Origin: Glutamicibacter halophytocola
GTDB taxonomy: Bacteria > Actinomycetota > Actinomycetes > Actinomycetales > Micrococcaceae
NCBI RefSeq assembly: GCF_001302565.1
Contig: NZ_CP012750.1
Span: 3,100,001-3,164,000 of the forward strand
Reading direction: 5' to 3'
DNA: 64,000 nucleotides
Below the pieces are notes generated by a model. That model searched no databases. It was not told where the DNA came from and worked only from the letters and a program-made list of their open reading frames with translations. This document shows, in pieces, positions 51,687-60,053 of this stretch (its first letter is position 1; the number at the start of each line of letters is the position of its first letter). The position numbers and the translations under genes are program-made.

Positions 51687-52544
51687 ATGAGTAGAACTGC
51701 GGGCGCTCCACAACAAATAGCTTGGTGGGATCGGCTGCTCATTCGGTTCCCCGGCTATTCGCTGATCGCTTGGGCAGGGTGCTACGGGCTTCATCAGCAG
51801 GGGCTGCCCCTGAAATCAGCGGTGCTGATTTTCTTCCTGCTCGCCATACCGCTGTTGGCTGCATGGCAAATTTTCCACGTTTGGCAAAGCCGCAAACGCC
51901 TGCGCGCTTGGCGCAAGGAACAAGTGCTGTCCCAGCGGGAGCTGGGTGTTCCCAATATTCCGCAGATCCGCGGACAACTCGCTCAAATTGCCGCGGAGAA
52001 GACGCTGAACCCGGAGCCGAAGAAGCCCCGCTTTGGAGCATGGGGCATCTTCCTCCTGGCAATGCTCGTCGCTGCCATAGCAATCGCTGCCGGAATTCTC
52101 CTTGCCAAGGCGGGGGCGCCGAAGATCGCGGCCTTCGCCATCATTACGCTGCTCTTGGGTGGACTGGGCCCCTTGCAGGTCATGGGCGTGCACAACCGCG
52201 CCTACCGCGCCATAGCCAGGATGCCAAAGAAACTATCGGAGATTCAGGATTTGGTGACTGCTGAGCGGTATATGCCCAGTTCCCAGCGCTCCACGCAATC
52301 CACCGACAGCACCTTGGAGGCCGCGGTGCTGATCATCAATGAAGCGCTCGGCCACGCTCAAGATGGTTGCCAACGGGCCGCCGTCGATTGCGTGGATCTC
52401 TTGGCAGTGCTCGCAAGGGACAGCTGGCCGGCATCTAGCAAACCCCGGACCTTGGCCGAGAACCTGCATCGGCGGATCAATGGCGCACTGGCCCAGCTCA
52501 GTGTTGAAGAGCGTAAATCGAGGAAACGGGGCATGAGGTTCTGA
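51687..52544 (+). CDS. Membrane protein of unknown function paired with the HTH gene
   Basis: 285 aa. Two N-terminal helices (LIAWAGCYGLHQQGL and SAVLIFFLLAIPLLAAWQIFHVWQ, about residues 24-66), a basic cytoplasmic stretch (RKRLRAWRKEQ), two more helices (AWGIFLLAMLVAAIAIAAGILLA and AAFAIITLLLGGLGPLQVMGV, about 118-165), then a soluble C-terminal domain of about 110 residues ending RKSRKRGMRF. I recognise no family. It begins 11 bp after the antitoxin-like gene and is probably co-transcribed with it. It might be the target or the toxin of that gene, which is inference. Confidence 0.65.
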   Translation: MSRTAGAPQQIAWWDRLLIRFPGYSLIAWAGCYGLHQQGLPLKSAVLIFFLLAIPLLAAWQIFHVWQSRKRLRAWRKEQVLSQRELGVPNIPQIRGQLAQIAAEKTLNPEPKKPRFGAWGIFLLAMLVAAIAIAAGILLAKAGAPKIAAFAIITLLLGGLGPLQVMGVHNRAYRAIARMPKKLSEIQDLVTAERYMPSSQRSTQSTDSTLEAAVLIINEALGHAQDGCQRAAVDCVDLLAVLARDSWPASSKPRTLAENLHRRINGALAQLSVEERKSRKRGMRF

Positions 52545-52685
52545 GGCTGGGAACATTGGTTCTTGCCAAGCACTGGATTTCCTGTTGGAATACCAAAGTA
52601 TTCTATTTGAAAACATGCCTTCACGCGGAGCCAGAACGCGAGGAGCACGCTCCGGCAACGCCTGGAGCCTTGGCCAAGGAGGACC

Positions 52686-53927
52686 ATGACCACCGCACCG
52701 CAATCCCTCGCCACCGCCCATGAGGCGCTGCTCTCCGACCGCGCGTCCGGCATCAAGCAGTCCGCCGTCCGCGATGTCTTCGAGCTCTCCTTGGATCCGT
52801 CGCTGGTCTCCTTGGCCGGCGGCAACCCGTACTTGCAATTGCTTCCCCTGGAAAAAATCGGTGAAATCAGCCGGCGCATCATTACCGAGCATGGGCCCGA
52901 GGCCTTGCAATACGGTTCCGGCCTGGGCACCGTGGAATTGCGCGAGCAAATCATCGATGTCATGGCAGCCGAGGGAATCAACAACGTCAAGGTAGAAGAT
53001 GTCGTGGTCACCAACGGATCCCAATCCGCGCAGGACATGGCCTGCAAGGTGTTCTGCAACCCCGGCGATACCGTGCTGTGCGAAGACCCCACCTATGTGG
53101 GCGCGCTGAACACTTTCGAAGCCTACCAAGTCACTGCACAGCCAGTGGGCACCGATGAAAACGGGCTTATTCCCGGAGCCTTGCGCGAGCGCATCAGGCA
53201 GCTTCGCGCGGCCGGAGAGCGCATCAAATTCCTCTACACCATCCCGAACTTCAATAATCCGTCGGGCATCACGCTGGCGGCGCAGCGACGCCAGGAAATC
53301 GTGGATATCTGCCGCGAAGAAGGCATCCTGATCCTGGAAGACAATCCCTACGGAATGCTCCGCTATGAGGGCCAGGCAGCACCGACCCTGCGCAGCCTGG
53401 ATCCGGAAAATGTCATCTACATGGGCTCCTTCTCCAAGATCTTCGCCCCTGGATTGCGCATCGGCTGGGCGGCTGTACCCACGCATCTCTTCCGCCGTTT
53501 CTATTTGGCCGGCGAAGCGGTAGCACTGTGCCCGCCCACCCTGAACCAGATGATCATCAGCGCCTACCTTAACGAGCATGATTGGAAGGGGCAGATCGCC
53601 AAGTACAACGACCTCTACCGCTCTCGCCGCGACGCGATGCTCGAAGCGCTGGCGGCGTACCTGCCCGCTGAGGTCAGCTACACGCGGCCCGAAGGCGGCT
53701 TCTTCATCTGGCTGACGCTGCCGGCGGGAATCGACACCTACAAGCTGCTGCAGCTCGGGGTGAAGGCTGGGGTCATTTTCATCCCCGGCGCGGCTTTCAG
53801 CCCCGGCGGACAGGCCGATAACAAGCTCCGGTTGGCCTTCTGCTCCGTCGACGAGGCAACCATCGGCGAAGGCGTCCAGCGCCTGTCGGGATTGCTGGCG
53901 ACCGCAATCGAGTCCAACGGCGCCTAG
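52686..53927 (+). CDS. PLP-dependent aminotransferase (class I/II, LysN-type)
   Basis: 413 aa, start ATG at 52686 after a GGAGGACC. Fold type I aminotransferase without a GntR domain: SLAGGNPYLQLLP, LQYGSGLGTVELREQI, the PLP aspartate region IPNFNNPSG, ILILEDNPYGMLRYEG, and the Schiff-base lysine in MGSFSKIFAPGLRIGW (about residue 250). A C-terminal arginine for the substrate carboxylate lies in NKLRLAFCSV. Members transaminate 2-aminoadipate, aromatic or branched amino acids, and the substrate here is open. Convergent with the IclR gene (15 bp between stops). Confidence 0.88.
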   Translation: MTTAPQSLATAHEALLSDRASGIKQSAVRDVFELSLDPSLVSLAGGNPYLQLLPLEKIGEISRRIITEHGPEALQYGSGLGTVELREQIIDVMAAEGINNVKVEDVVVTNGSQSAQDMACKVFCNPGDTVLCEDPTYVGALNTFEAYQVTAQPVGTDENGLIPGALRERIRQLRAAGERIKFLYTIPNFNNPSGITLAAQRRQEIVDICREEGILILEDNPYGMLRYEGQAAPTLRSLDPENVIYMGSFSKIFAPGLRIGWAAVPTHLFRRFYLAGEAVALCPPTLNQMIISAYLNEHDWKGQIAKYNDLYRSRRDAMLEALAAYLPAEVSYTRPEGGFFIWLTLPAGIDTYKLLQLGVKAGVIFIPGAAFSPGGQADNKLRLAFCSVDEATIGEGVQRLSGLLATAIESNGA

Positions 53928-53942
53928 GTTGCTGCTGGCTGC

Positions 53943-54713
53943 TTAGCCCAGGCGTCCGCCAAAGTCATCGGCGATGGCTTTGGCGGCGCCTTGGAGCTTG
54001 GGCAGGAGCTGATCCTGGATATATGCGGGATTATTCCGGCTGGTCTGCACCGAGATGTTCAAGGCGCCCAGCAGCTTGCCGCCACGGATCACCGGAACTG
54101 CCAAGCCGCGCAGCCCTTCGTCCAGTTCCTGGTTGACCAGGGACCATTCCTGCTGGCGCACCGTCGCCAATTCCTTTTTCAGTTCTTCGATGCTCGATAC
54201 CGTGTGCTCGGTGTACTTCTGCAGTTCAACGCGCTGCAGGAAGGCCTCCTGCTCGGCGGGCTCCAGGTAGGCGATGAGCACACGGCCCATAGAGGTCACC
54301 CAGGCCGGAAGCCTGTTGCCAATGGACACATTCAACGCATGCAGTCGTGGGGCGGCGACACGTTCCACGTACAAAATGTCCTGGCCTTCGAGCACGCACA
54401 AGGACGCAGTCTCTTCCAGCTCGCGGGCCAATGACTGCAAGTGGCCCACGGCCGCCTGCGGAAGGGTCAGCCCCGACAGGTAGGCAGCACCGACATCTAG
54501 GACCCGTGGAGTCATCCGGTAGGCATTGCCATGGGCCTGCAGATACCCGAGGTCAACGAGGGTGAGCAGGAATCGGCGCGCCGAGGCCCTGGTTTGATCC
54601 GTCGCCGCAGCAACCTGGGACACCGTCAGCTCGGAATTGCCTGCCGAAAATGCCAGCAGCACGGCCAAGGTCTTTTCCGCTGACTTAACGAAATAATCCG
54701 GCCGCTCTGCCAC
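53943..54713 (-). CDS. IclR-family regulator (PcaR/PobR-like)
   Basis: 256 aa. N-terminal winged helix (KSAEKTLAVLLAFSAGNSELTVSQVAAATDQTRASARRFLLTLVDLGYLQ, about residues 10-58). The IclR effector domain follows (YVERVAAPRLHALNVSIGNRLPAWVTSMGRVLIAYL to GLRGLAVPVI). PcaR/PobR-type length and sequence. It lies 17 bp downstream of the dehydroshikimate dehydratase gene on the same strand. A GTTCG/CGAAC inverted site in the qsuD-transporter gap suits it. Likely effectors are quinate, shikimate or protocatechuate-pathway intermediates. Confidence 0.85.
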   Translation of the reverse strand: MAERPDYFVKSAEKTLAVLLAFSAGNSELTVSQVAAATDQTRASARRFLLTLVDLGYLQAHGNAYRMTPRVLDVGAAYLSGLTLPQAAVGHLQSLARELEETASLCVLEGQDILYVERVAAPRLHALNVSIGNRLPAWVTSMGRVLIAYLEPAEQEAFLQRVELQKYTEHTVSSIEELKKELATVRQQEWSLVNQELDEGLRGLAVPVIRGGKLLGALNISVQTSRNNPAYIQDQLLPKLQGAAKAIADDFGGRLG

Positions 54714-54730
54714 TGTTTGCTCTCCCAGCT

Positions 54731-56584
54731 TTACAAGTTTCTGCTCCAGCGATTGCTCTCGAATTGAGAGGCAAGCCTGACCGGCGCATTGGGCGCCCCA
54801 TACCCATCGTAGCCAGAACGCCGTTCAACTACCTCCAAGAACATGTTGCCGAGGGTCTTGGTGTAGAAATGCAAGAACTCTCCGGCCTCATCGCGGTCAT
54901 ACAACAGGTGCAGCTCCTTGAGGGTATCGAGCAATTGCGCGTCAAGGTCGAAGCGGGCCGCCAGGTCCTCGTAATAGTTGTCGGGAACCTGCAGGAACTC
55001 CATGCCGCGTGCGCGGGCATTGCGTGCCACCTCGATGATGTCATCGGCCCGCAGCGCCACGTGCTCCGGGTACTCGTGATTGCGCTCGATGATGCTTTCC
55101 AGTCCCTGCGGCACAATGTTCAGCGCCAGCCGGACAGCGGAATCCGCCGTGGACAGAACCTGTGAACGCACCAGTCCCATCGGGCTGGGGACCTCTGTTC
55201 CGGGACGGGCTTTGAGGTTCAGGACGCTGCTGTAGAACAGCACTGATTCGTCGAAGCATTGCCATGGCTGGGCGATGTTGATGTGGTCGATGCCCAGGAT
55301 CGGCCCGCTGGGCACAGCGGATGCCGCGGGCCCGGCATCTTCGAATTCCAAAACCCAATTCCGGGTATTGGCCGGCGAGCTGAAGAATACTTCGGTGCTA
55401 TCGGGCGCCACGAAGCCAGGCAGGTCTTGTTCATTGTTGGTTTGCTGGCGGGGTACTCGCGTCGCGAGCAGGGCTCCACCGCGTTCGCCGCTGGCCACCG
55501 GGTCCGGCACCAGCACGCCGAAGCCGGAGACGGCGGCTTCCACTCCTCGGCTTCGTTGCGAATTGATGATGATCTTCGCCTCGCCGGAGCTCCACAGCTG
55601 CACCGGCTTGCGGCGGTGCTGCCCGCTGAAGCTGAAACCGAGTTGTGCCAGCATCCCGGCCACGCGCTCTGGGTCCTCGGTCCGGATCTCGGCAAAGTCG
55701 AATCCGGTGGCGTCTTGCTCTCCGGGCAGGACCTTGAGGTCCAAGGCGTAGTGCTCCCCGGTCGATCCCAACAGCTGGGCCGTCGTGGACTGCAGCCACT
55801 GCAAGGACCGCAGCCCGTCGATCGCGGTGCGCTCCACGTTGGATTGGCGGAAAACATCATTGAAGATTTCCAAGGAAATGATGCCGTCATAGCCTGAGCG
55901 CACGAGTTCTGCCAGGAACTGGTCCAGCGCGAAGCCGCCCTGTCCCGGAAAGAGCCGATAGTGGCGGGACCAGGAAAGGATGTCCATGGAGAGCACCGGT
56001 GCATCGGCCAGCTGGACAAAGAAGATCTTCTCTCCGGGAATTGCGGCAATTTCCGAGGGATCATCGCCGCGCGAGAGGATGTGGAAGCTGTCGATGCACA
56101 ATCCCACGTTGGCGCGGTCTACCCGCTTCACGATCTCCCACGAATGCTGGTAGGTATCAACATACTTGCCCCAAGCCAACGCTTCATAGGCAATGCGCAC
56201 ATCGTACCGGGCGGCAAGATCTGAAAGCTGCCGGATTTGATCCACAAACAGGCCATCGTCGTTGATGGTGGCGGTGCCGACATTGGAGCACAGCAGCATC
56301 AGGTCCATGCCCAGCCGCTGCATGAGCTGGAACTTGGCTTCAGCGCGGTGCAGATTGGCCTGCAGCTGTTCTTCGGTGACCCCTTCAAAATCGCGGAAGG
56401 GCTGGAACAAATCCAGGGTCAGCCCCAGCCGGTGCGCCATGGCCTTGACTTCCTCGGGCGACATCGGGCTCACCAACAGATCCTGCTCAAAGATCTCGAT
56501 GCCGTCAAAGCCGGCTTTGGCGCAGGCCAGAAGTTTTTCTTCCAGGGTTCCCGACAGGCATACCGTAGCGATAGAGGTGCGCAT
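54731..56584 (-). CDS. qsuB: 3-dehydroshikimate dehydratase, sugar isomerase-like/HPPD-like two-domain form
   Basis: 617 aa, essentially the 618 aa of C. glutamicum QsuB. The N-terminal TIM barrel (residues 1-280) has metal ligands in IAYEALAWGKYVDTY, LCIDSFHIL, FFVQLADAPVLSM and GIISLEIFND. It converts 3-dehydroshikimate to protocatechuate. The C-terminal half (about 300-600) is two vicinal-oxygen-chelate modules like 4-hydroxyphenylpyruvate dioxygenase, for example LGIDHINIAQPW, YPEHVALRADDI and FLEVVERRSGYDGYG. Start ATG at 56584 overlaps the qsuD stop by 1 nt (TAATG). Confidence 0.9.
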   Translation of the reverse strand: MRTSIATVCLSGTLEEKLLACAKAGFDGIEIFEQDLLVSPMSPEEVKAMAHRLGLTLDLFQPFRDFEGVTEEQLQANLHRAEAKFQLMQRLGMDLMLLCSNVGTATINDDGLFVDQIRQLSDLAARYDVRIAYEALAWGKYVDTYQHSWEIVKRVDRANVGLCIDSFHILSRGDDPSEIAAIPGEKIFFVQLADAPVLSMDILSWSRHYRLFPGQGGFALDQFLAELVRSGYDGIISLEIFNDVFRQSNVERTAIDGLRSLQWLQSTTAQLLGSTGEHYALDLKVLPGEQDATGFDFAEIRTEDPERVAGMLAQLGFSFSGQHRRKPVQLWSSGEAKIIINSQRSRGVEAAVSGFGVLVPDPVASGERGGALLATRVPRQQTNNEQDLPGFVAPDSTEVFFSSPANTRNWVLEFEDAGPAASAVPSGPILGIDHINIAQPWQCFDESVLFYSSVLNLKARPGTEVPSPMGLVRSQVLSTADSAVRLALNIVPQGLESIIERNHEYPEHVALRADDIIEVARNARARGMEFLQVPDNYYEDLAARFDLDAQLLDTLKELHLLYDRDEAGEFLHFYTKTLGNMFLEVVERRSGYDGYGAPNAPVRLASQFESNRWSRNL

Positions 56585-57456
56585 TACAGTCCTTTTTCCA
56601 GCAGTTCCAGCAAGTGGCCACGCACCTGCTGTGTTTCCGGCCTGATGCCGGTGATGATTTCGAAGGCGTCCACCGCTTGGCCAACGGCCATGTATCCGCC
56701 GTCCAGGACTTGGCATCCGAGGTTGCGGGCAGCAACGATCAGTTCGGTGTTCACCGGGCGGTAGATGCAATCCGCGACCCAGTGCCGCGATTCCAGTGCT
56801 GCGATATCCAGCGGAAGACCGGGATGGTGATGCATGCCGATCGGGGTGGCATTCAATAATCCATCGACCTCGCCCAGAAGCTGCGGAACCTGGGCAGGCG
56901 TTGCGGCATGGACCAGGGCTTGCGGGAAGTTCTTGCGCAGCTCTTGGACCCTGTGGTTGACCCGATCCTCGTCGAGATCAACGATATGCAGCTGCTCGGT
57001 CCCGGAAGCCAGCAAGGCGTAGGCCACCGCGGCGCCGGCGCCGCCAGCGCCCAGCTGCAGCACTTTCTTCTTCTTGGCTCCGGGGAGCCCCTCGGCCAGG
57101 CCGCGGGAGAATCCGGAAGCGTCGGTGTTGTGCCCGATGAATTTCCCGTCCTGGATCACCACGGTGTTCACCGCGCCAATGGCCCTCGCCGTTGGCGAGA
57201 TGTCATCCAGATGGTCCAGAACAAGTTGTTTGCAAGGATGGGTTACATTGAAGGCGTTAAATCCCAGCTTGGCTCCTGCTTGGAGCAATTCCCCGATGCC
57301 GCTTGCCGGAAGTTCCAGTTCGGTGAGGTCAATCGGCCGATACAGGTAGCGCAGCCCGTGCACCTCGGCGGCGCGTTCGTGCATCGGCGGGGTCAGCGAT
57401 GGCATGACGCCGTCACCGATCAGACCGACCAGATAAGACTCAGCACGTGTACTCAT
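56584..57456 (-). CDS. qsuD: Quinate/shikimate dehydrogenase
   Basis: 290 aa. AroE-fold enzyme: N-terminal catalytic domain with the shikimate-binding SLTPPMHERAAE, the catalytic lysine in FNVTHPCKQLV and NTD in GHNTDASGF. The Rossmann domain has GAGGAGAAVAYALLASG. The cofactor loop IVDLDEDR carries an Asp typical of NAD-preferring quinate dehydrogenases rather than the Arg/Ser of NADP AroE. It oxidises quinate/shikimate to the 3-dehydro compounds. Start has GGGAGAA 5 nt upstream. First gene of qsuD-qsuB-iclR. Confidence 0.87.
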   Translation of the reverse strand: MSTRAESYLVGLIGDGVMPSLTPPMHERAAEVHGLRYLYRPIDLTELELPASGIGELLQAGAKLGFNAFNVTHPCKQLVLDHLDDISPTARAIGAVNTVVIQDGKFIGHNTDASGFSRGLAEGLPGAKKKKVLQLGAGGAGAAVAYALLASGTEQLHIVDLDEDRVNHRVQELRKNFPQALVHAATPAQVPQLLGEVDGLLNATPIGMHHHPGLPLDIAALESRHWVADCIYRPVNTELIVAARNLGCQVLDGGYMAVGQAVDAFEIITGIRPETQQVRGHLLELLEKGL

Positions 57457-57546
57457 GTTCTCCCGCAGCTCTTCTTGATGACGTCAGGTGTTGCCTGAGT
57501 TGTGATTTACATCTACTGTAATCCAATGAACACATTCCGAACAAGT

Positions 57547-57561
57547 GTACGCATAGCGAAC
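57547..57561. promoter_or_regulatory. IclR/PcaR-type box in the qsuD-transporter intergenic region
   Basis: GTACGCATAGCGAAC, with GT-CGC/GCG-AC dyad symmetry. Its complement agrees with the published PcaR/IclR-type consensus (GTTCGATAATCGCAC) at 11 of 15 positions. It lies between divergent qsuD and the transporter, so it could control both. Confidence 0.45.
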
Positions 57562-57609
57562 ATCTAGAGCGGATCCTCACCTTCAAAACACTCGACGAGG
57601 AGTCACCCG

Positions 57610-58947
57610 ATGCCATCGCCACACAACTCCGACGCATCTGCCGGCACGGCCAGCGCAGGACGAACGCCGGTCAAGGCGGCCGTCGCCAGCTTCATGGGCA
57701 GCGCTGTTGAATACTACGATTTCTTCATCTTCGGCTCAGCCGCGGCCCTGATCTTTCCGCATATCTTCTTCCCCGATACCGACACCAACGCCGCGGTCAT
57801 GTCGCTGGCCACCTTCGGCTTCGCCTACGTGGCCCGCCCGGTGGGAGCCATCTTCGTGGGGCACTTTGGCGACCGCATCGGCCGGCAAAAAGTCCTGATG
57901 TTCACCCTGATCCTGATGGGCGCATCCACCTTCCTCATCGGCTGCCTGCCCACCTTCGAGCAGGTAGGCTGGCTCGCCCCGATCCTGCTGGTCCTCGCCC
58001 GGCTATGCCAGGGACTCTCGGCGGCCGGCGAGCAGGCCGGAGCCTCATCGATGTCGCTGGAGCACGCCCCGGATCACCGCCGCAGCTTCTTCACCTCATG
58101 GACGCTCACCGGCACCCAAGGCGGCCAGATTCTTGCCGCGATGATCTTCATTCCAGTGGTTGCCCTTCCGGATGAGATCAAGTTCGGCATCGGCTGGCGC
58201 ATCCCGTTCTGGCTCTCGGCAGTCGTCGTGGTTGTCACCTTCTTCATCCGCCGTTCGCTGCACGAAACCCCGGAGTTCGAAGAAGCCAAGAAGAACAATG
58301 AGATTGCCAAGCTGCCGCTGGCAGTCCTGCTGCGCTTCCACTGGAAGGACGTGCTGCGCGTAGTGCTGTGCGCATTCATCGCCGCCGTCTCCACGGTGTA
58401 CGGAACCCTGGCCATCTCCTACGGCAAGGTCATTGGAAACATGGATGAGTCGATCACCCTGTGGCTTGTTGTTGCCGGCAACATCGGCGCATTGATCTCG
58501 CAGCCGCTCTTCGGCATGCTGGCTGACAAGATCGGCCGCAAGCCGGTCTTCATCTACGGCGCCCTGGGCTCGGCGGCCATCATGCCGTTCTATCTGCGGT
58601 CCATGGAATCGAGCAACGCGTTGCTGCAGTTCACCCTGTCGGTCCTGGTCTTCTCCTGCGCCTACGCCGCGGCGAACGCCGTGTGGCCCAGCTTCTACGC
58701 GGAAATGTTCTCCTCGCAGGTGCGCTTCTCCGGCTTGGCCATCGGCACCCAGCTTGGCTTCCTCATGGCCGGTTTTGCCCCGTCCATCGTGGCCGCCCTG
58801 GGCGGGCTTGAAGCCAACGGCTGGGTCCAGATCAGCCTGTTCACCGCGGTGATCGCTGTCATTGCTTCGCTCTCGGCACTGACCGCACGCGAAACCTATC
58901 GTGTTCCGACCAAGCAGCTGGGCCACGCCGTCGAGAAGGTCTCCTAG
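57610..58947 (+). CDS. Shikimate/quinate-type MHS-family MFS transporter
   Basis: 445 aa, 12 membrane helices. MHS hallmarks: AVEYYDFFIFGSAAALIFPHIFFP in helix 1, loop 2-3 GHFGDRIGRQKVLMFTLILMGASTFLIG, RLCQGLSAAGEQAGASSMSLEHAP in the middle and GMLADKIGRKPVFIYG in the second half. ShiA/QsuA-like proton symporter for shikimate or quinate. Divergent from qsuD with the IclR box between. Start ATG at 57610 follows GAGGAG about 9 nt upstream. Confidence 0.88.
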   Translation: MPSPHNSDASAGTASAGRTPVKAAVASFMGSAVEYYDFFIFGSAAALIFPHIFFPDTDTNAAVMSLATFGFAYVARPVGAIFVGHFGDRIGRQKVLMFTLILMGASTFLIGCLPTFEQVGWLAPILLVLARLCQGLSAAGEQAGASSMSLEHAPDHRRSFFTSWTLTGTQGGQILAAMIFIPVVALPDEIKFGIGWRIPFWLSAVVVVVTFFIRRSLHETPEFEEAKKNNEIAKLPLAVLLRFHWKDVLRVVLCAFIAAVSTVYGTLAISYGKVIGNMDESITLWLVVAGNIGALISQPLFGMLADKIGRKPVFIYGALGSAAIMPFYLRSMESSNALLQFTLSVLVFSCAYAAANAVWPSFYAEMFSSQVRFSGLAIGTQLGFLMAGFAPSIVAALGGLEANGWVQISLFTAVIAVIASLSALTARETYRVPTKQLGHAVEKVS

Positions 58948-58960
58948 CCGCCATCGCAAG

Positions 58961-59014
58961 CATCCCGGCACGTTTGGCCTGACTTTTTCAAGGAAAGCCA
59001 AACGTGCCGGGATG
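58961..59014. terminator. Bidirectional terminator between the MHS transporter and LysR genes
   Basis: A perfect 18-bp stem (arms 58961-58978 and 58997-59014) with an 18-nt loop containing CTTTTTC, between convergent genes. Confidence 0.75.
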
Positions 59015-59060
59015 TCGCTTTTAAGAGGACACAAGAGTGCGACCCGGGACCGCCTGGATC

Positions 59061-59960
59061 TCAAGACCTGGGCAACTGATTAATGGCGATGCCAAGGAGC
59101 ATCCGTTCATTGGCGTTCAGCGCACGCTCTTCACGCCAAATGGCACGCAGCTCGCGCATCAGCGCCGGGCCGGCAAACGGAACTTCGACCAACGCCCCCT
59201 GCTTGAGCTGGTTCTCCACCGCCAGCTGGCTGAGCACTGCCGGCCCCATGCCTCCGGCGACCAGCTGGCAGATGGTCGCATTGCTATTGAATTCCGCAAT
59301 CGGCTTGGCCCGCTCAACGGCGGACAAGGAGTTCAAAAAGGCCCGGGTCCCCGAGCCTTCCTCGCGCTCGATAAGCGCGGTTTCCTGCAGCTCTTCCAAG
59401 GTCACCGGGTCCTTCCGGCCGGCCCAAGGGTGGGCAGGCGAAACCACGACCAGCATTTCATCGCGAAACACTTCACGGCTCCTGAGCGACGAGGGCAGCT
59501 GTGGCGTTTCAACAAATCCAAAGCTGAGCTGCTCCTGTTCCACCGCCTGGATCACGTCGTGGGAATTCATGATTCTCATCCGCGGAATGACGCTGGGCAG
59601 CTTCTCGTGCAGCTGCCCGATCCATGACGGGGCCAGGTATTCTGCCACCGTCATGCTGGCCCCGAATTCCAGCTCCTTGTTGCCATGCTCGGCCAGCGAG
59701 CGCACACCGGCGGAAAATGCGTTCAACCCGGCGAGCGCCTCGCGTGCCCACTGGACGGTCAAGACTCCTTCTGCGGTCAGGGTTGATCCGCTGGTTTTCC
59801 TGGTCACCAGCGCATATCCCAATCGGCGCTCGAGGGTTTTCAGCGCCCGCGAGGCGTTGGATTGCGCCATGCCGGCCGCCCGGGCACCTGCGCTGAGGCT
59901 CCCGTGATCGGCAATGCCAACCAGCAACTCCAATGATGAGAATTGCAGCCAATGAGACAT
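59061..59960 (-). CDS. LysR-family regulator (CysB/YeiE-like neighbour of YeiH)
   Basis: 299 aa from the ATG at 59960 (MSHWLQFSSLELLVGIADHG), with a weak AGGGC 8 nt upstream. An alternative ATG at 59990 has no ribosome site. N-terminal HTH: LELLVGIADHGSLSAGARAAGMAQSNASRALKTLERRLG. The effector domain follows. It is divergent from the YeiH-family gene at 60054, a pairing seen for YeiE/YeiH-type regulators in many bacteria, so regulation of that transporter is the natural inference. Confidence 0.85.
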   Translation of the reverse strand: MSHWLQFSSLELLVGIADHGSLSAGARAAGMAQSNASRALKTLERRLGYALVTRKTSGSTLTAEGVLTVQWAREALAGLNAFSAGVRSLAEHGNKELEFGASMTVAEYLAPSWIGQLHEKLPSVIPRMRIMNSHDVIQAVEQEQLSFGFVETPQLPSSLRSREVFRDEMLVVVSPAHPWAGRKDPVTLEELQETALIEREEGSGTRAFLNSLSAVERAKPIAEFNSNATICQLVAGGMGPAVLSQLAVENQLKQGALVEVPFAGPALMRELRAIWREERALNANERMLLGIAINQLPRS

Positions 59961-60053
59961 GCTCTGCCCTGCTGGCGAATCGCTATCCATATCATGATCA
60001 TATGCCCGCGATAGCCAGGAGGTGAATACCGCCAGATAGCGCATCGGCGAAGA

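Noticed and set aside
52233..53579. 448-aa minus-strand frame opposite the aminotransferase
   Set aside because: Shadow of the aminotransferase gene with no recognisable domain.
54714..54730. Possible terminator between qsuB and the iclR gene
   Set aside because: Only 17 bp and no hairpin. The two genes are more likely co-transcribed.
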